Positions 51,692 to 61,030 are shown, counted from the stretch's first letter. The stretch: DNA of 64,000 nucleotides from Parabacteroides goldsteinii DSM 19448 = WAL 12034 (GCF_000969835.1 NZ_KQ033913.1:560859-624858), one strand, 5' to 3'. The notes: generated from the letters alone by a model not told the origin. Translations and numbers: made by a program.

Positions 51692-52432
51692 ATGGAAACA
51701 CATATGGAAAATAACAAGATGCTTTACTCGCATGTGTCTGTTGATTGCGTGCTGCTGGGCGTAAACGAAGATAAACTATGCGTGCTGCTTATAGAACGGC
51801 AAATGGACAATAGCGATGAGAAACGTTACAAGCTTCCCGGAAGTCTGATTTTTGAAAATGAAGATCTGGATACGGCAGCTCATCGTGTATTTAATGAGGC
51901 TACAGGTTTGAAACGCGTTCCTTTAAAACAATTCCGCAGTTTTGGCTCTCCCTCGCGTACAAAAAACAAAGATGATATGCAGTGGCTGGAAAACGCCATG
52001 AAGCTGAAGATCGAACGGATCGTAACCGTAGCTTATCTGGCATTGAGTAAGATCGGACGGAAGTCGAACCCGACCAATAAATATAATTCACTGGCCTGGT
52101 TTCCTGTCGACGCACTGCCTTCTTTGCCGTTCGACCATAAAGAAATCATCGAGGCCGCTGTGGAGGAAATACGTGAGTGGGTTGAAAAGGAGCCATCCAT
52201 CATTTTCGATTACCTGCCTTTGAAATTTACAGCCTATCAGTTGCGTCGTACGTACGAGATCATATATAATAAGGAAATGGATGTCCGTAACTTTCATAAG
52301 AAAATGGGGTCGCTGGAATATATCGTACAGACCGACGAGATCGAAACAGGAGTTGCCCACCGTGCCGCCCGCTATTATCGTTTCGACAAAGTGAAGTATA
52401 ATAAGTTGCATTCGAAATTTAATAAGAATTAA
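51692..52432 (+). CDS. Nudix-type transcription regulator of xylose genes (NrtR-like)
   Basis: The 246-residue protein has a Nudix domain (about 10-150) and a C-terminal winged helix (about 170-235, LKFTAYQLRRTYEIIYNKE). In the Nudix box the R-E-x-x-E-E-x-G-x motif reads R-V-F-N-E-A-T-G-L, so two of three glutamates are lost and hydrolysis is unlikely. This is the form of NrtR-like regulators that use the fold to sense a ligand. It lies 11 bases before xylulokinase and probably controls the xyl genes. The ATG at 51704 is an alternative start. Confidence 0.9.
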   Translation: METHMENNKMLYSHVSVDCVLLGVNEDKLCVLLIERQMDNSDEKRYKLPGSLIFENEDLDTAAHRVFNEATGLKRVPLKQFRSFGSPSRTKNKDDMQWLENAMKLKIERIVTVAYLALSKIGRKSNPTNKYNSLAWFPVDALPSLPFDHKEIIEAAVEEIREWVEKEPSIIFDYLPLKFTAYQLRRTYEIIYNKEMDVRNFHKKMGSLEYIVQTDEIETGVAHRAARYYRFDKVKYNKLHSKFNKN

Positions 52433-52443
52433 TCAGTAAAGAT

Positions 52444-53949
52444 ATGTATTTGTTAGGTTGTGACATAGGTAGTTCTTCTGTGAAGGCCTCGATTGTAGAT
52501 GCCAGTTCGGGATTAACTATCGGGGCGGATTTCTATCCGAAAGAGGAAGCGCCTATTAAAGCTATAAAACCCGGTTGGGCGGAACAGGAACCGGATGATT
52601 GGTGGAAGTATCTGAAAGTAGCCATTAAAGGAGCGATTGCGAAAGCCGGTATTCAGGGAACCGATATCAAAGCGATCGGTATCTCTTACCAGATGCACGG
52701 ACTTGTGCTGGTCGATAAGAAGATGGAGGTGCTGCGTCCTTCTATCATCTGGTGTGACAGCCGTGCCGTACCTTATGGAGACCGTGCGTTTAAAAATATA
52801 GGGGAGAAGCAATGCTTGTCCCACCTGTTGAATTCGCCGGGTAACTTTACCGCATCCAAACTTGCCTGGGTAAAAGAGTTTGAACCGGAGTTATTCCGTT
52901 CCGTTCATAAGTTCATGCTGCCGGGGGATTTTATCGCCATGCGGATGACAGGGGATATCGTAACAACCGTATCCGGTTTGTCGGAAGGTATCTTCTGGGA
53001 CTTTAAGAACGAACAGGTTTCTGAAGACCTGATGAACTATTTCGGATTCAGCAACGACCTGATACCTGAGATACGTCCGACATTCGGTTTGCAGGGGGAA
53101 CTGCTCGGTTCCGTTGCTACAGAACTGGGGTTGAAGAAAGGTACACCTGTGACTTACCGTGCCGGCGACCAGCCAAACAATGCGTTGTCGCTGAACGTAT
53201 TGAATCCGGGTGAGATTGCTGCAACTGGTGGTACTTCCGGTGTGGTGTATGGTGTAAACGGAAAAGTGAATTTCGATACCTTGTCGCGGGTAAATACCTT
53301 TGCCCATGTAAACCATTCTGCGGATCAGACAAGGTTGGGCGTATTACTTTGTATCAACGGGGTAGGCATTCTGAATTCCTGGGTGAAGAAGAATGTGGCG
53401 CCCGAAGGAATCAGTTATCCGGAGTTGAACGAACTGGCCGCCGGTATCCCTGTCGGATCGGAAGGACTGTCCATTCTGCCGTTTGGTAATGGTGCCGAAC
53501 GTATGTTGCAGAATAAGCAGATCGATTGTTCGATACACGGCCTGAATTTTAATATTCATAGCAAAGCCCATATTGCCCGTGCCGCACAGGAGGGCATCGT
53601 GTTCTCTTTCAAATACGGAATGGATATTATGAACGAGATGGGTATCGATATAGATGTAATCCGTGCCGGTAGTGCCAATATGTTCCTGAGCCCGGTCTTC
53701 CGTGATACTTTGTCGGGTGTGACCGGAACGGTGATCGAGCTGTTCGATACAAACGGTGCCGTAGGTGCTGCCAAGGGAGCCGGTATCGGTGCCGGTATTT
53801 ATCAGTCGGCCGAGGAAGCATTTGCCTCCTTGAAGAAGATAGATGTGATTGAACCCGACGGCCTGAAGGCGGATAAATATTGTGCAGCTTACAGCATATG
53901 GAAAGAACGGCTGGATAAGCTGATGTGTGAGAATAACATACCAATGTAA
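52444..53949 (+). CDS. xylB: Xylulokinase
   Basis: The 501-residue FGGY-family kinase has the N-terminal LLGCDIGSSSVKASIVD nucleotide motif, YQMHGLVLVDK near residue 82 (Q-M-H-G is typical of xylulokinases), and the C-terminal RAGSANMFLSPVFRDTLSG. It phosphorylates D-xylulose in the cytoplasm, the second step of xylose use. Second gene of the xylose operon, 26 bases before xylA. Confidence 0.96.
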   Translation: MYLLGCDIGSSSVKASIVDASSGLTIGADFYPKEEAPIKAIKPGWAEQEPDDWWKYLKVAIKGAIAKAGIQGTDIKAIGISYQMHGLVLVDKKMEVLRPSIIWCDSRAVPYGDRAFKNIGEKQCLSHLLNSPGNFTASKLAWVKEFEPELFRSVHKFMLPGDFIAMRMTGDIVTTVSGLSEGIFWDFKNEQVSEDLMNYFGFSNDLIPEIRPTFGLQGELLGSVATELGLKKGTPVTYRAGDQPNNALSLNVLNPGEIAATGGTSGVVYGVNGKVNFDTLSRVNTFAHVNHSADQTRLGVLLCINGVGILNSWVKKNVAPEGISYPELNELAAGIPVGSEGLSILPFGNGAERMLQNKQIDCSIHGLNFNIHSKAHIARAAQEGIVFSFKYGMDIMNEMGIDIDVIRAGSANMFLSPVFRDTLSGVTGTVIELFDTNGAVGAAKGAGIGAGIYQSAEEAFASLKKIDVIEPDGLKADKYCAAYSIWKERLDKLMCENNIPM

Positions 53950-53975
53950 TATAAATCATTAAAACAATTAATTTC

Positions 53976-55304
53976 ATGGACTTTTATAAAGGTGAAAAAG
54001 AATTCTTCCCGGGAATAGGAAAGATTCAGTTTGAAGGACGCGATTCAAAGAATCCGATGGCATTTCATTATTATGATGAAAACAAGGTGGTAATGGGTAA
54101 AACATTGAAAGACCATCTTCGTTTTGCGATGGCTTACTGGCATACATTATGTGCCGAAGGCGGTGACCAGTTTGGCGGAGGAACAAAATCATTCCCCTGG
54201 AATGCTGCTTCCGACCCGATCAGCCGTGCCAAATATAAGATGGATGCAGCTTTCGAATTCATGACTAAATGTAGCATTCCTTATTACTGTTTCCACGATG
54301 TGGATGTGGTGGACGAAGCTCCTACACTGGTTCAGTTTGAGAAAGACTTGCAGACAATGGTGGAACATGCCAAAGGCTTGCAACAGGCAACCGGAAAGAA
54401 ACTGTTATGGTCTACCGCCAACGTATTCAGTAACAAACGTTATATGAACGGTGCTGCAACCAATCCTTACTTCCCTGCACTGGCTTGTGCCGGAACACAG
54501 ATTAAGAATGCTATCGACGCTTGTATCGCTTTAGGTGGCGAGAACTATGTATTCTGGGGTGGTCGTGAAGGTTATATGACCTTGCTGAATACAGATATGA
54601 AACGTGAAAAAGACCATTTGGCTATGATGCTTACCATGGCACGTGACTATGGCCGCAAGAATGGTTTCAAAGGCACGTTCCTGATCGAACCGAAACCGAT
54701 GGAACCGACAAAACATCAGTACGACGTAGACTCGGAAACAGTGATCGGCTTCCTGCGCCACTATGGCCTGGATAAAGATTTCGCTTTGAATATCGAGGTG
54801 AACCACGCTACGCTGGCCGGACATACATTCGAACACGAATTGCAGGCTGCTGTGGATGCCGGCATGTTGTGCAGTATCGATGCAAACCGCGGCGACTATC
54901 AGAATGGCTGGGATACCGACCAGTTCCCGATGGATATTTACGAACTGACTCAGGCATGGCTGGTCATCCTTCAGGGTGGCGGTCTGACAACCGGAGGAAC
55001 AAACTTCGACGCAAAGACCCGTCGTAACTCGACAGACCTGGATGATATCTTCCTGGCTCATATCGGTGGTATGGATGCGTTTGCCCGTGCTCTGATGTGT
55101 GCAGCCGCTATTATAGAACAGTCTGATTACACCAAGATGCGTGCCGAACGTTATGCCAGCTTCGATGGTGGCGACGGTAAAGCCTTTGAAGACGGTAAAC
55201 TTACCCTGGAAGACCTGCGTACGATCGCTCTCCGCGACGGAGAACCGAAACAGATCAGCGGTAAGCAGGAGTTATATGAGATGATTCTCAATTTATACAT
55301 ATAA
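53976..55304 (+). CDS. xylA: Xylose isomerase
   Basis: The 442-residue TIM-barrel enzyme is of the long class II type. Catalytic and metal motifs are visible: [13 protein letters not shown] near residue 100, [17 protein letters not shown] near 190, [17 protein letters not shown] near 235 and [18 protein letters not shown] near 275. It converts D-xylose to D-xylulose. It follows xylB by 26 bases. Confidence 0.97.
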   Translation: MDFYKGEKEFFPGIGKIQFEGRDSKNPMAFHYYDENKVVMGKTLKDHLRFAMAYWHTLCAEGGDQFGGGTKSFPWNAASDPISRAKYKMDAAFEFMTKCSIPYYCFHDVDVVDEAPTLVQFEKDLQTMVEHAKGLQQATGKKLLWSTANVFSNKRYMNGAATNPYFPALACAGTQIKNAIDACIALGGENYVFWGGREGYMTLLNTDMKREKDHLAMMLTMARDYGRKNGFKGTFLIEPKPMEPTKHQYDVDSETVIGFLRHYGLDKDFALNIEVNHATLAGHTFEHELQAAVDAGMLCSIDANRGDYQNGWDTDQFPMDIYELTQAWLVILQGGGLTTGGTNFDAKTRRNSTDLDDIFLAHIGGMDAFARALMCAAAIIEQSDYTKMRAERYASFDGGDGKAFEDGKLTLEDLRTIALRDGEPKQISGKQELYEMILNLYI

Positions 55305-55316
55305 TTAGTTACAAGG

Positions 55317-55421
55317 AGTAACTCTTTCCCCTTTGGAGAGGGGATTAAGGGGTATTTAAATTTAGTCCTATAACTGGCATTAACACACCCCCTGCCCCCT
55401 CTCGAGAGGGGAAAAGTTACT
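55317..55421. repeat. Inverted-repeat element between xylA and xylE
   Basis: An arm at 55317-55343 (AGTAACTCTTTCCCC then a GAGAGGGG end) matches the reverse complement of 55396-55421 with a few differences. The right arm contains the perfect 16-base palindrome CCCCTCTCGAGAGGGG. Inner parts (GGGGTATTTAA and TTAACACACCCCC) also pair. This is the form of a REP or small non-autonomous inverted-repeat element lodged within the operon; it may lower or separate xylE expression. Confidence 0.75.
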
Positions 55422-55436
55422 CTTAATCTGGTAAAC

Positions 55437-56984
55437 ATGAAAAACAACAACAGTTATATTTTTGGTATCACCCTCGTTGCTACCCTCGGAGGGTTATTAT
55501 TCGGATATGACACGGCAGTTATCTCCGGAACAGTAGAATCACTACGGAAATTTTTTATTGAACCTTACGGGTTACCGCTCGACCAGGCCAATTCGCTGGA
55601 AGGGTTTGTTGTCAGCAGTGCGCTGATCGGTTGTATCCTGGGTGCCTCTTTTGCCGGGTGGGTCAGCCAGCGTTACGGACGTAAGCCGACGTTGATCGTG
55701 GCGTCTATTCTTTTCTTGCTTTCGGCTATCGGTTCGGCCTGGCCCGAATTCGGTCTGGGATTACCTGGAAGCGGAGATCATACTTACATGTATTTATTTG
55801 TGGCTTACCGTATTCTTGGCGGTATTGGGGTCGGTCTGGCTTCGATGGTTTCGCCGATGTACATTGCCGAGGTTGCTCCGGCAGACCGTCGTGGTAACCT
55901 GGTTTCGTGGAACCAGTTTGCAATCATCTTCGGTATGCTGGTCGTTTATTTTGTGAATTATACGATTGCGTTGCAGGGTGATGCTTCTTGGTTGCACACG
56001 GTTGGATGGAGATGGATGTTTGCTTCTGAAATTATTCCTGCCGTATTTTTCTTTACCCTGCTGATGTTTGTTCCTGAAACGCCCCGTTACCTGGTGATGC
56101 GCGGAAAGACGGAAAAAGCATTGACCATCCTCGATCGCCTGATGGGAAAAGACGAAGCGGCGAAAGAACTGGTCGACATAAAAGAAAGTTTCAAGGAAAA
56201 GGCACCCTCCATGCGTCCTTACTTCCGTTTTATGGGAGCATGGCTCGTTTTGTTCCTGTTGGCCTATGGAGCCTTGGAGCTGGCAGGAAATACAAGTGCC
56301 CTGGAGATTGCCCTGATCGGCAGTTTCTTCGTTTCGCTGGCGTTCCCGATTCGTTCCTACGGTGTACTTATTATTATGGTAGGTATCCTGTTGTCCGGAT
56401 TCCAGCAGTTTGTCGGTATCAACGTAGTGCTTTATTATGCACCGGAGATATTTAAGACGATGGGAGCTGCTACCGATGCCGCTTTGTTGCAGCAGATTGT
56501 GGTAGGGGCCGTGAACCTGTCGTTCACTGTGCTGGCAATCTTTACGGTCGATAAGTTCGGCCGCCGTCCGTTGATGATTATCGGTGCGTTAGTGATGGCT
56601 GTTTCCATGATTATCTTGGGAACAACATTCTATACACATTCTGTCGGCATAGGCTCGTTGGTTTGTATGCTGGTGTATACAGCCGGTTTCGCTATGTCAT
56701 GGGGACCTGTCTGCTGGGTGTTGCTGGCTGAGATCTTCCCGAACTCTATCCGTTCGACGGTGATGAGTATTGCCGTTGCCGGACAGTGGATTGCCAACTT
56801 CCTCGTATCGTGGACTTTCCCGATGCTTGACAAGAACCAGTACCTGACGGAAACGTTTAATCACGGTGTCGCTTACTGGATTTACGGCCTGATGGGTATC
56901 CTTGCCGCTGCCTTTATCTGGAAATTCGTTCCCGAAACGAAAGGTAAGACATTGGAACAGATGGAACAATACTGGAAAAGATAA
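55437..56984 (+). CDS. xylE: D-xylose/proton symporter of the MFS sugar porter family
   Basis: The 515-residue protein has 12 membrane segments and sugar-porter motifs: GYDTAVISGT near residue 23, RYGRKPTLI near 80, PETPRYLVMRGK near 215, DKFGRRPLMI near 375 and PETKGKTLEQME at the end. It carries xylose into the cytoplasm with protons. An insert of about 30 residues in the middle loop is typical of the Bacteroidetes XylE. Last gene of the xylose set, 132 bases after xylA. Confidence 0.95.
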   Translation: MKNNNSYIFGITLVATLGGLLFGYDTAVISGTVESLRKFFIEPYGLPLDQANSLEGFVVSSALIGCILGASFAGWVSQRYGRKPTLIVASILFLLSAIGSAWPEFGLGLPGSGDHTYMYLFVAYRILGGIGVGLASMVSPMYIAEVAPADRRGNLVSWNQFAIIFGMLVVYFVNYTIALQGDASWLHTVGWRWMFASEIIPAVFFFTLLMFVPETPRYLVMRGKTEKALTILDRLMGKDEAAKELVDIKESFKEKAPSMRPYFRFMGAWLVLFLLAYGALELAGNTSALEIALIGSFFVSLAFPIRSYGVLIIMVGILLSGFQQFVGINVVLYYAPEIFKTMGAATDAALLQQIVVGAVNLSFTVLAIFTVDKFGRRPLMIIGALVMAVSMIILGTTFYTHSVGIGSLVCMLVYTAGFAMSWGPVCWVLLAEIFPNSIRSTVMSIAVAGQWIANFLVSWTFPMLDKNQYLTETFNHGVAYWIYGLMGILAAAFIWKFVPETKGKTLEQMEQYWKR

Positions 56985-57016
56985 TAATAGAATGATTGAT
57001 TTTCCAGCCTTCCATG

Positions 57017-57046
57017 TTTGTGCCTAACTAAAAAACCTTATATTTG
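57017..57046 (+). promoter_or_regulatory. Promoter of the TPR-AraC regulator
   Basis: TTTG (57017-57020), 18 bases, then TATATTTG (57039-57046), 30 bases before the start at 57077. Confidence 0.7.
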
Positions 57047-57076
57047 CATTTCCAGTTAATCTTAAAAGAGAACGGA

Positions 57077-58900
57077 ATGCATACAAGTAAAGCAATACAT
57101 ATACTAATTGGTATCGGCCTTTTACTTTCTGTTGCCCTCGGAGCAGTAGAGAGTAAGGCCGATACTCTTTTTCAGGATCATTTCGCTTCCGATCTGCGTT
57201 ATATCCCTGAAATGCAGTCCCGTGCAGCCGACAGCATCTATCTTCCGGAAAACAACGAAACGAAAATCCCCGATCGCGATAGCCTCCTGGCTCTTTGTGC
57301 AAAAGTCGGCTACGAAGCGATAGCGGATCAGATGCAACGCTATTACGAAGAAGCCATCGACGGCATCCCCGAAGATGCCGACCGCCATGCTGAATTTCTT
57401 CGGATGCGCGAAACAGTCGAACGGATCGGAGGGAGCATTCTCCGGCGCGAACTGGAATACGGCGAAGCCATTGCCCTTCCTGACAACACACCTGAGAAGC
57501 GTAATAAGAAAGTAGCCACTTTCTACGCCCTTGTCGATAAATGTGTTGCCCGCAACGATCCCTCTATGGAAATGAGAGCGCTTATCTATATTTTCCGTAA
57601 ACTGTATTTACATGAACAATATTACGCCGCTTTCCTCTGTGCCGAACGTATCGCCAAACGCCTGGAAGTGGTCGGCGGTGATATCGATCCCGCGGAAGAG
57701 AAAAACATCTGGTACGACCTGGGTCGTCTTTATTTCGACTTTCGCGATTACGAGAACGCTATCCCTTACTTGAAAGCGGCTTTGCAGGATACCCCTGTTC
57801 CCCGTTATTACAATCTCTATAATCTTCAGGCACGCAACGCACTGGGGCTTTATTACCGTAGTATCGGCGAACCGGATACTTCCGACTACTATTTTCGCTC
57901 CATGCTCGAATGTAAAGACCGTGTCAAGCTGCGTCCCATGTTCGACTGCATCGCCTTGAGCAACCTGGCCTCCAACTATCGCAAACGTGGTTTGTACCGC
58001 GAAGCGTTGGAACTGCACAAAGGCGCCTTACCCTTTTCGCAGGCGGAGGGCGATCATAGCTTTACCTCGGGTATCTATGTCGGGCTGGCAGACTGTTATC
58101 TGGAAACAGGCAAGCCGGATAGTTGCAAGGCAATGATCGACAGTACCCTTTACCATATCGAACAATGGCCCTGGGTGATGTCGTACCGTTCGTGCGACCT
58201 CTATCCGGTGATGGCTCGCTATTATGCCCGCATCGGCGACCGGGAGCGTTCGATTGCTTATATGGACTCGACGACGGTGGCAAATCGTCGGCAGGACGAA
58301 AAGTACAGTGGCCTGCTGGTTCTCCGCGCCAAACAGGAGTTATTCGAGTCGGAGCGTGCCCGTAAGGAGGCGCAGCTCGTTACCTTCCGGCACGTTTCGG
58401 TCAGTATGGGTGTGACGGCGGGGGTAATCTTTGTCGCCTTGCTTATCATCTCCGTTCTTTACCGGAAAAAGCATCAGGCTTACCGCAGGCTGGTTGCCCG
58501 TAGCCGTGAATGGGCGGAGCAGGTCCCGGCTGTCGTGCCTCCGGCAGAGGCAGATGCTACCGACAGGACCCTGATGGAAAATCTCGGCCGCCTGACCGAC
58601 GAAGAGCATATCTACCTCGACCCGGATCTCGATCTCGAAACCCTGTCGCAACGCATGGGTGTTCACCGTAACATGATCTCGAAAGCTGTAAATACCGTCC
58701 ACGGCAAACCATTCTCCGCATATATCAACGAATGCCGTGTTCGTCAGGCCATCCTGCTGCTTTCCGATCCGGCCAACGACAACCTTTCACTCGAAACCAT
58801 CGCCTTCGACTCCGGCTTCTCCACCCGCCAAACCTTCTACCGCGCCTTCAAGGCACAAACAGGGCTTAGCCCGGCTTCTTTCAGGAAGAATAGGGGGTAG
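57077..58900 (+). CDS. Membrane-spanning TPR/AraC-type regulator
   Basis: From ATG 57077 the 607-residue protein has a signal or membrane segment (about 5-27), a long periplasmic TPR-like helical part (about 80-430, for example NIWYDLGRLYFDFRDYENAI), a membrane segment (about 443-465, VSMGVTAGVIFVALLIISVL), and a C-terminal AraC-type DNA-binding domain (about 510-605, SQRMGVHRNMISKAVNT and AFDSGFSTRQTFYRAF). It is a one-chain sensor that would signal from the envelope to DNA. It follows the xylose operon but has its own promoter, so the link to xylose is not certain. Confidence 0.88.
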   Translation: MHTSKAIHILIGIGLLLSVALGAVESKADTLFQDHFASDLRYIPEMQSRAADSIYLPENNETKIPDRDSLLALCAKVGYEAIADQMQRYYEEAIDGIPEDADRHAEFLRMRETVERIGGSILRRELEYGEAIALPDNTPEKRNKKVATFYALVDKCVARNDPSMEMRALIYIFRKLYLHEQYYAAFLCAERIAKRLEVVGGDIDPAEEKNIWYDLGRLYFDFRDYENAIPYLKAALQDTPVPRYYNLYNLQARNALGLYYRSIGEPDTSDYYFRSMLECKDRVKLRPMFDCIALSNLASNYRKRGLYREALELHKGALPFSQAEGDHSFTSGIYVGLADCYLETGKPDSCKAMIDSTLYHIEQWPWVMSYRSCDLYPVMARYYARIGDRERSIAYMDSTTVANRRQDEKYSGLLVLRAKQELFESERARKEAQLVTFRHVSVSMGVTAGVIFVALLIISVLYRKKHQAYRRLVARSREWAEQVPAVVPPAEADATDRTLMENLGRLTDEEHIYLDPDLDLETLSQRMGVHRNMISKAVNTVHGKPFSAYINECRVRQAILLLSDPANDNLSLETIAFDSGFSTRQTFYRAFKAQTGLSPASFRKNRG

Positions 58901-58937
58901 GGATGAAACATGGGAGTTATTGAATAACCCTGTCTTT

Positions 58938-58962
58938 AAAGGTGTCGAATTCGGCACCTTTT
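58938..58962. terminator. Bidirectional terminator
   Basis: AAAGGTGTCGAATTCGGCACCTTT (quoted in parts: AAAGGTG, CGAATTCG, CACCTTT) is a near-perfect palindrome at 58938-58961 between the AraC-type regulator and the convergent toxin operon. Confidence 0.8.
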
Positions 58963-58979
58963 AGGAGGAAGAAGGTCAA

Positions 58980-59207
58980 TTACCTTTGCTTATCCTGCAA
59001 TTCGCGCATCACTTCATCTACGATATAGAGGTCGCCGTACAGATAAAGTCCGGTATCGGGATCATGGAAACGCTGGCAGGTATCGCTTTCGTAAAAGATG
59101 TCGAAAGCCTTTTCCGGAGAAACATTCAGCCGCTCCGAAAGACGGACGGTTATGCAACCGATACGTTGCCATAGGATAATGTCTTTTATGATATTATTGT
59201 CACTCAT
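58980..59207 (-). CDS. DUF3791 family protein (last gene of toxin operon)
   Basis: The 75-residue protein has the DUF3791 look: an N-terminal helix, a middle segment with SPEKAFDIFYESDTC and a closing GDLYIVDEVMRELQ. DUF3791 genes commonly sit next to DUF3990 genes. It starts three bases after the DUF3990 stop, so they are coupled. It may be a partner or immunity protein for it. Confidence 0.75.
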   Translation of the reverse strand: MSDNNIIKDIILWQRIGCITVRLSERLNVSPEKAFDIFYESDTCQRFHDPDTGLYLYGDLYIVDEVMRELQDKQR

Positions 59208-59210
59208 GAT

Positions 59211-59723
59211 TTACTCTCCTTTCTGAATATCAGTGGTTGTCAATAATTCGGTAGCGATATAGCGCAAACAATCGTTTACCAGCGGTTGACTCAACAAACA
59301 CATCTGATTATTCGGCAAATGCTGTGCCAGGCGTTCAAGAGCCACATCGGCCGTCATCAGGCCTAACAGGTAGAGATTTACCGTATCGACAACTCTGTCG
59401 TTGGCAACTCCTCCTTCAACGAAATCATATCCTTTCCAAGGTTCCAGGCCTTTACGGCTATTAGCTATAAAGTTGAGCCATGCTTCGTCATAAGCATCAA
59501 AATGAAGGCACCGATAGGTTGCACGAACGCGTTCTATATCCAACTCATAGACATTCAGTAACGGTTTTACATTACGTCCTGCGCTTTGACGTTGTGCCCA
59601 GCCGACAGCTTGTTCCCGTAAATCGGTTACGTAAAAACCCTGACCGAAATCCAGATTCGGACGTCCTGCATTACAAAGAGGTTCGGGGACTGCACAAGTT
59701 GCACCATGATAAACTTTCAGCAT
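59211..59723 (-). CDS. DUF3990 protein, ADP-ribosyltransferase-like
   Basis: The 170-residue protein begins LKVYHGATCAVPEP and continues with NLDFGQGFYVTDLREQAVGWA and an ELDIERV segment, the form of DUF3990. This family is placed in the ADP-ribosyltransferase superfamily, where H-G, the D-F-G-x-G-F-Y-x-T strand and a late acidic residue shape the NAD site. A toxin role in a toxin-antitoxin-like unit is likely but not proven. Its start overlaps the stop of the upstream DUF3791-like gene by seven bases. Confidence 0.8.
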   Translation of the reverse strand: MLKVYHGATCAVPEPLCNAGRPNLDFGQGFYVTDLREQAVGWAQRQSAGRNVKPLLNVYELDIERVRATYRCLHFDAYDEAWLNFIANSRKGLEPWKGYDFVEGGVANDRVVDTVNLYLLGLMTADVALERLAQHLPNNQMCLLSQPLVNDCLRYIATELLTTTDIQKGE

Positions 59724-60025
59724 TTGCCATCTCCTTTCTCCTGTTGCTTCAACAGATAAAGATTAGTCCCTTTGGGGGCGGTGATACCTTGGCTGGCTTC
59801 CCAGTTGTCCAGGCTTTCAAGAATGTTTGCGGTGATATTTTCCCGGCTTTCGGTATGGATTGTATCGTAGTGCCGGAGGATATACTTGTCTATCAAGCCT
59901 ACGCGTTTCATCCGTCTATACATCTCCTTGTATGTACAGCCTACCTGTTTTGCCGCCGTCTCCACACACGATGCAGCGAATCCCATGCGTATTTCTATGT
60001 CAGTCAGTTCCAGTAATCGTTCCAT
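59717..60025 (-). CDS. DUF3791-like protein upstream of DUF3990
   Basis: From ATG 60025 (MERLLELTDIEIRMGFAASC) the 102-residue protein has the DUF3791 pattern of an early Cys-x-E-x-x-A helix and YILRHYDTIHTESRENITANIL later. It overlaps the DUF3990 start by seven bases. It is probably the antitoxin or a partner of the DUF3990 protein. The longer frame to 60094 runs back into the zeta-like gene and is rejected. Confidence 0.72.
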   Translation of the reverse strand: MERLLELTDIEIRMGFAASCVETAAKQVGCTYKEMYRRMKRVGLIDKYILRHYDTIHTESRENITANILESLDNWEASQGITAPKGTNLYLLKQQEKGDGKC

Positions 60026-60069
60026 TAGATTTCCTTTCTTTATTTTTTGCACATACAGGTTACAATGAT

Positions 60070-60657
60070 TTACGGTAGAATCGGTCTTGCCCAATCTGGA
60101 ATCAGATCGGCATATTGTTTTACTAATTTCCCTTCTGCCAATCTGAATAGCAGCTGGGCTTCACTATAATCAATTGAGTTATCATAAACATAGGTGCGAT
60201 CTACAAATTTAGATGCGATACTACAATTAGAAATAGACTTCTGATACCTGGATATAATTTTGGTAATAGGCACGTCATGCCCTCCTGCCATAATTCTATC
60301 TGCAATACGGGAAGCGTTTATTGAGGGAGAGTTTGTACATACAAAGAATAAACGAATAAAGAAACCGGCCTCCTTTGCACGCTGTATAAAATCTACTTTA
60401 TCATAAACAGACAACACCGTTTCAAAAATAAGACTTTTCCGTTCTTTCAAACACTGCTCTCTCAGTTCCTCCGAATATTTAGCAGCTTTCATCACGGCTT
60501 CAACAGAATTCCAGTCACCAAACTTATCCTGAGCAATATTATCGGGATTAATGTAAATGCTGTCCTCCATCCAGTCATGTTTAATAATTCGGGATGTAAT
60601 GGAAGTCTTACCAGAACCGTTAGGCCCTGCTATTATTATCAACACAGGCTTATGCAT
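60070..60657 (-). CDS. Zeta-toxin-like kinase (P-loop)
   Basis: The 195-residue protein from ATG 60657 (MHKPVLIIIAGPNGSGKTS) has a Walker A motif GPNGSGKT at residues 11-18, followed by YINPDNIAQD, ERKSLIFETVLS and RIADRIMAGGHDVP, which are hallmarks of the zeta-toxin family. Relatives phosphorylate UDP-N-acetylglucosamine and block cell-wall synthesis. The start overlaps the upstream small gene by eight bases, the usual tight coupling of toxin and antitoxin. Confidence 0.88.
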   Translation of the reverse strand: MHKPVLIIIAGPNGSGKTSITSRIIKHDWMEDSIYINPDNIAQDKFGDWNSVEAVMKAAKYSEELREQCLKERKSLIFETVLSVYDKVDFIQRAKEAGFFIRLFFVCTNSPSINASRIADRIMAGGHDVPITKIISRYQKSISNCSIASKFVDRTYVYDNSIDYSEAQLLFRLAEGKLVKQYADLIPDWARPILP

Positions 60658-60877
60658 TATCCAACTTGATATTAATGGTAGAATATTTCTCTTTCTGCTC
60701 GCGGATATATTCATACATGTTCTGGAAGAAAGCCGATTTGGCTTTTTCCGATTTCTGTTTTGCTTCTTCTGCAACTTCTTTCATAAGTTGGGATAACTGT
60801 TCATCAGACGGCTCTGTTGTTATATCGGTTAAGCTGTATTTCATATCAACCGGCTGTTTTTGTGATGTCGATGCCAT
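60650..60877 (-). CDS. Probable antitoxin of the zeta-like kinase
   Basis: The 75-residue protein is charged and helical: a short loose N-terminal part, then LSQLMKEVAEEAKQKSEKA and a closing REQKEKYSTINIKLDNA. It is not similar to classical epsilon by eye. Its place directly before and overlapping the zeta-like gene, and its small size, suggest an antitoxin. First gene of the five-gene operon, with a -7 element at 60901. Confidence 0.75.
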   Translation of the reverse strand: MASTSQKQPVDMKYSLTDITTEPSDEQLSQLMKEVAEEAKQKSEKAKSAFFQNMYEYIREQKEKYSTINIKLDNA

Positions 60878-60900
60878 AGTTTGTATAATTAACGTTTACA

Positions 60901-60908
60901 CAAAGATA
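60901..60908 (-). promoter_or_regulatory. -7 element of the toxin operon
   Basis: TATCTTTG on the minus strand, 24 bases before the antitoxin start. Confidence 0.6.
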
Positions 60909-61016
60909 TAAATCCATCCGTAAAGTTTGATACGTTTATTCCTAATTATTTACTCATAGTGGAGTCTTCACTCTGAAAATTTGTTTTTCTTCCTTCAAAT
61001 CCCCACTATTTTGTCG

Positions 61017-61030
61017 CATTTTGCAAAATG
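61017..61030. promoter_or_regulatory. Perfect 14-base palindrome
   Basis: CATTTTGCAAAATG lies 52 bases before the small membrane protein gene at 61082, in the region between it and the divergent toxin operon. It is a possible regulator site. Confidence 0.4.
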
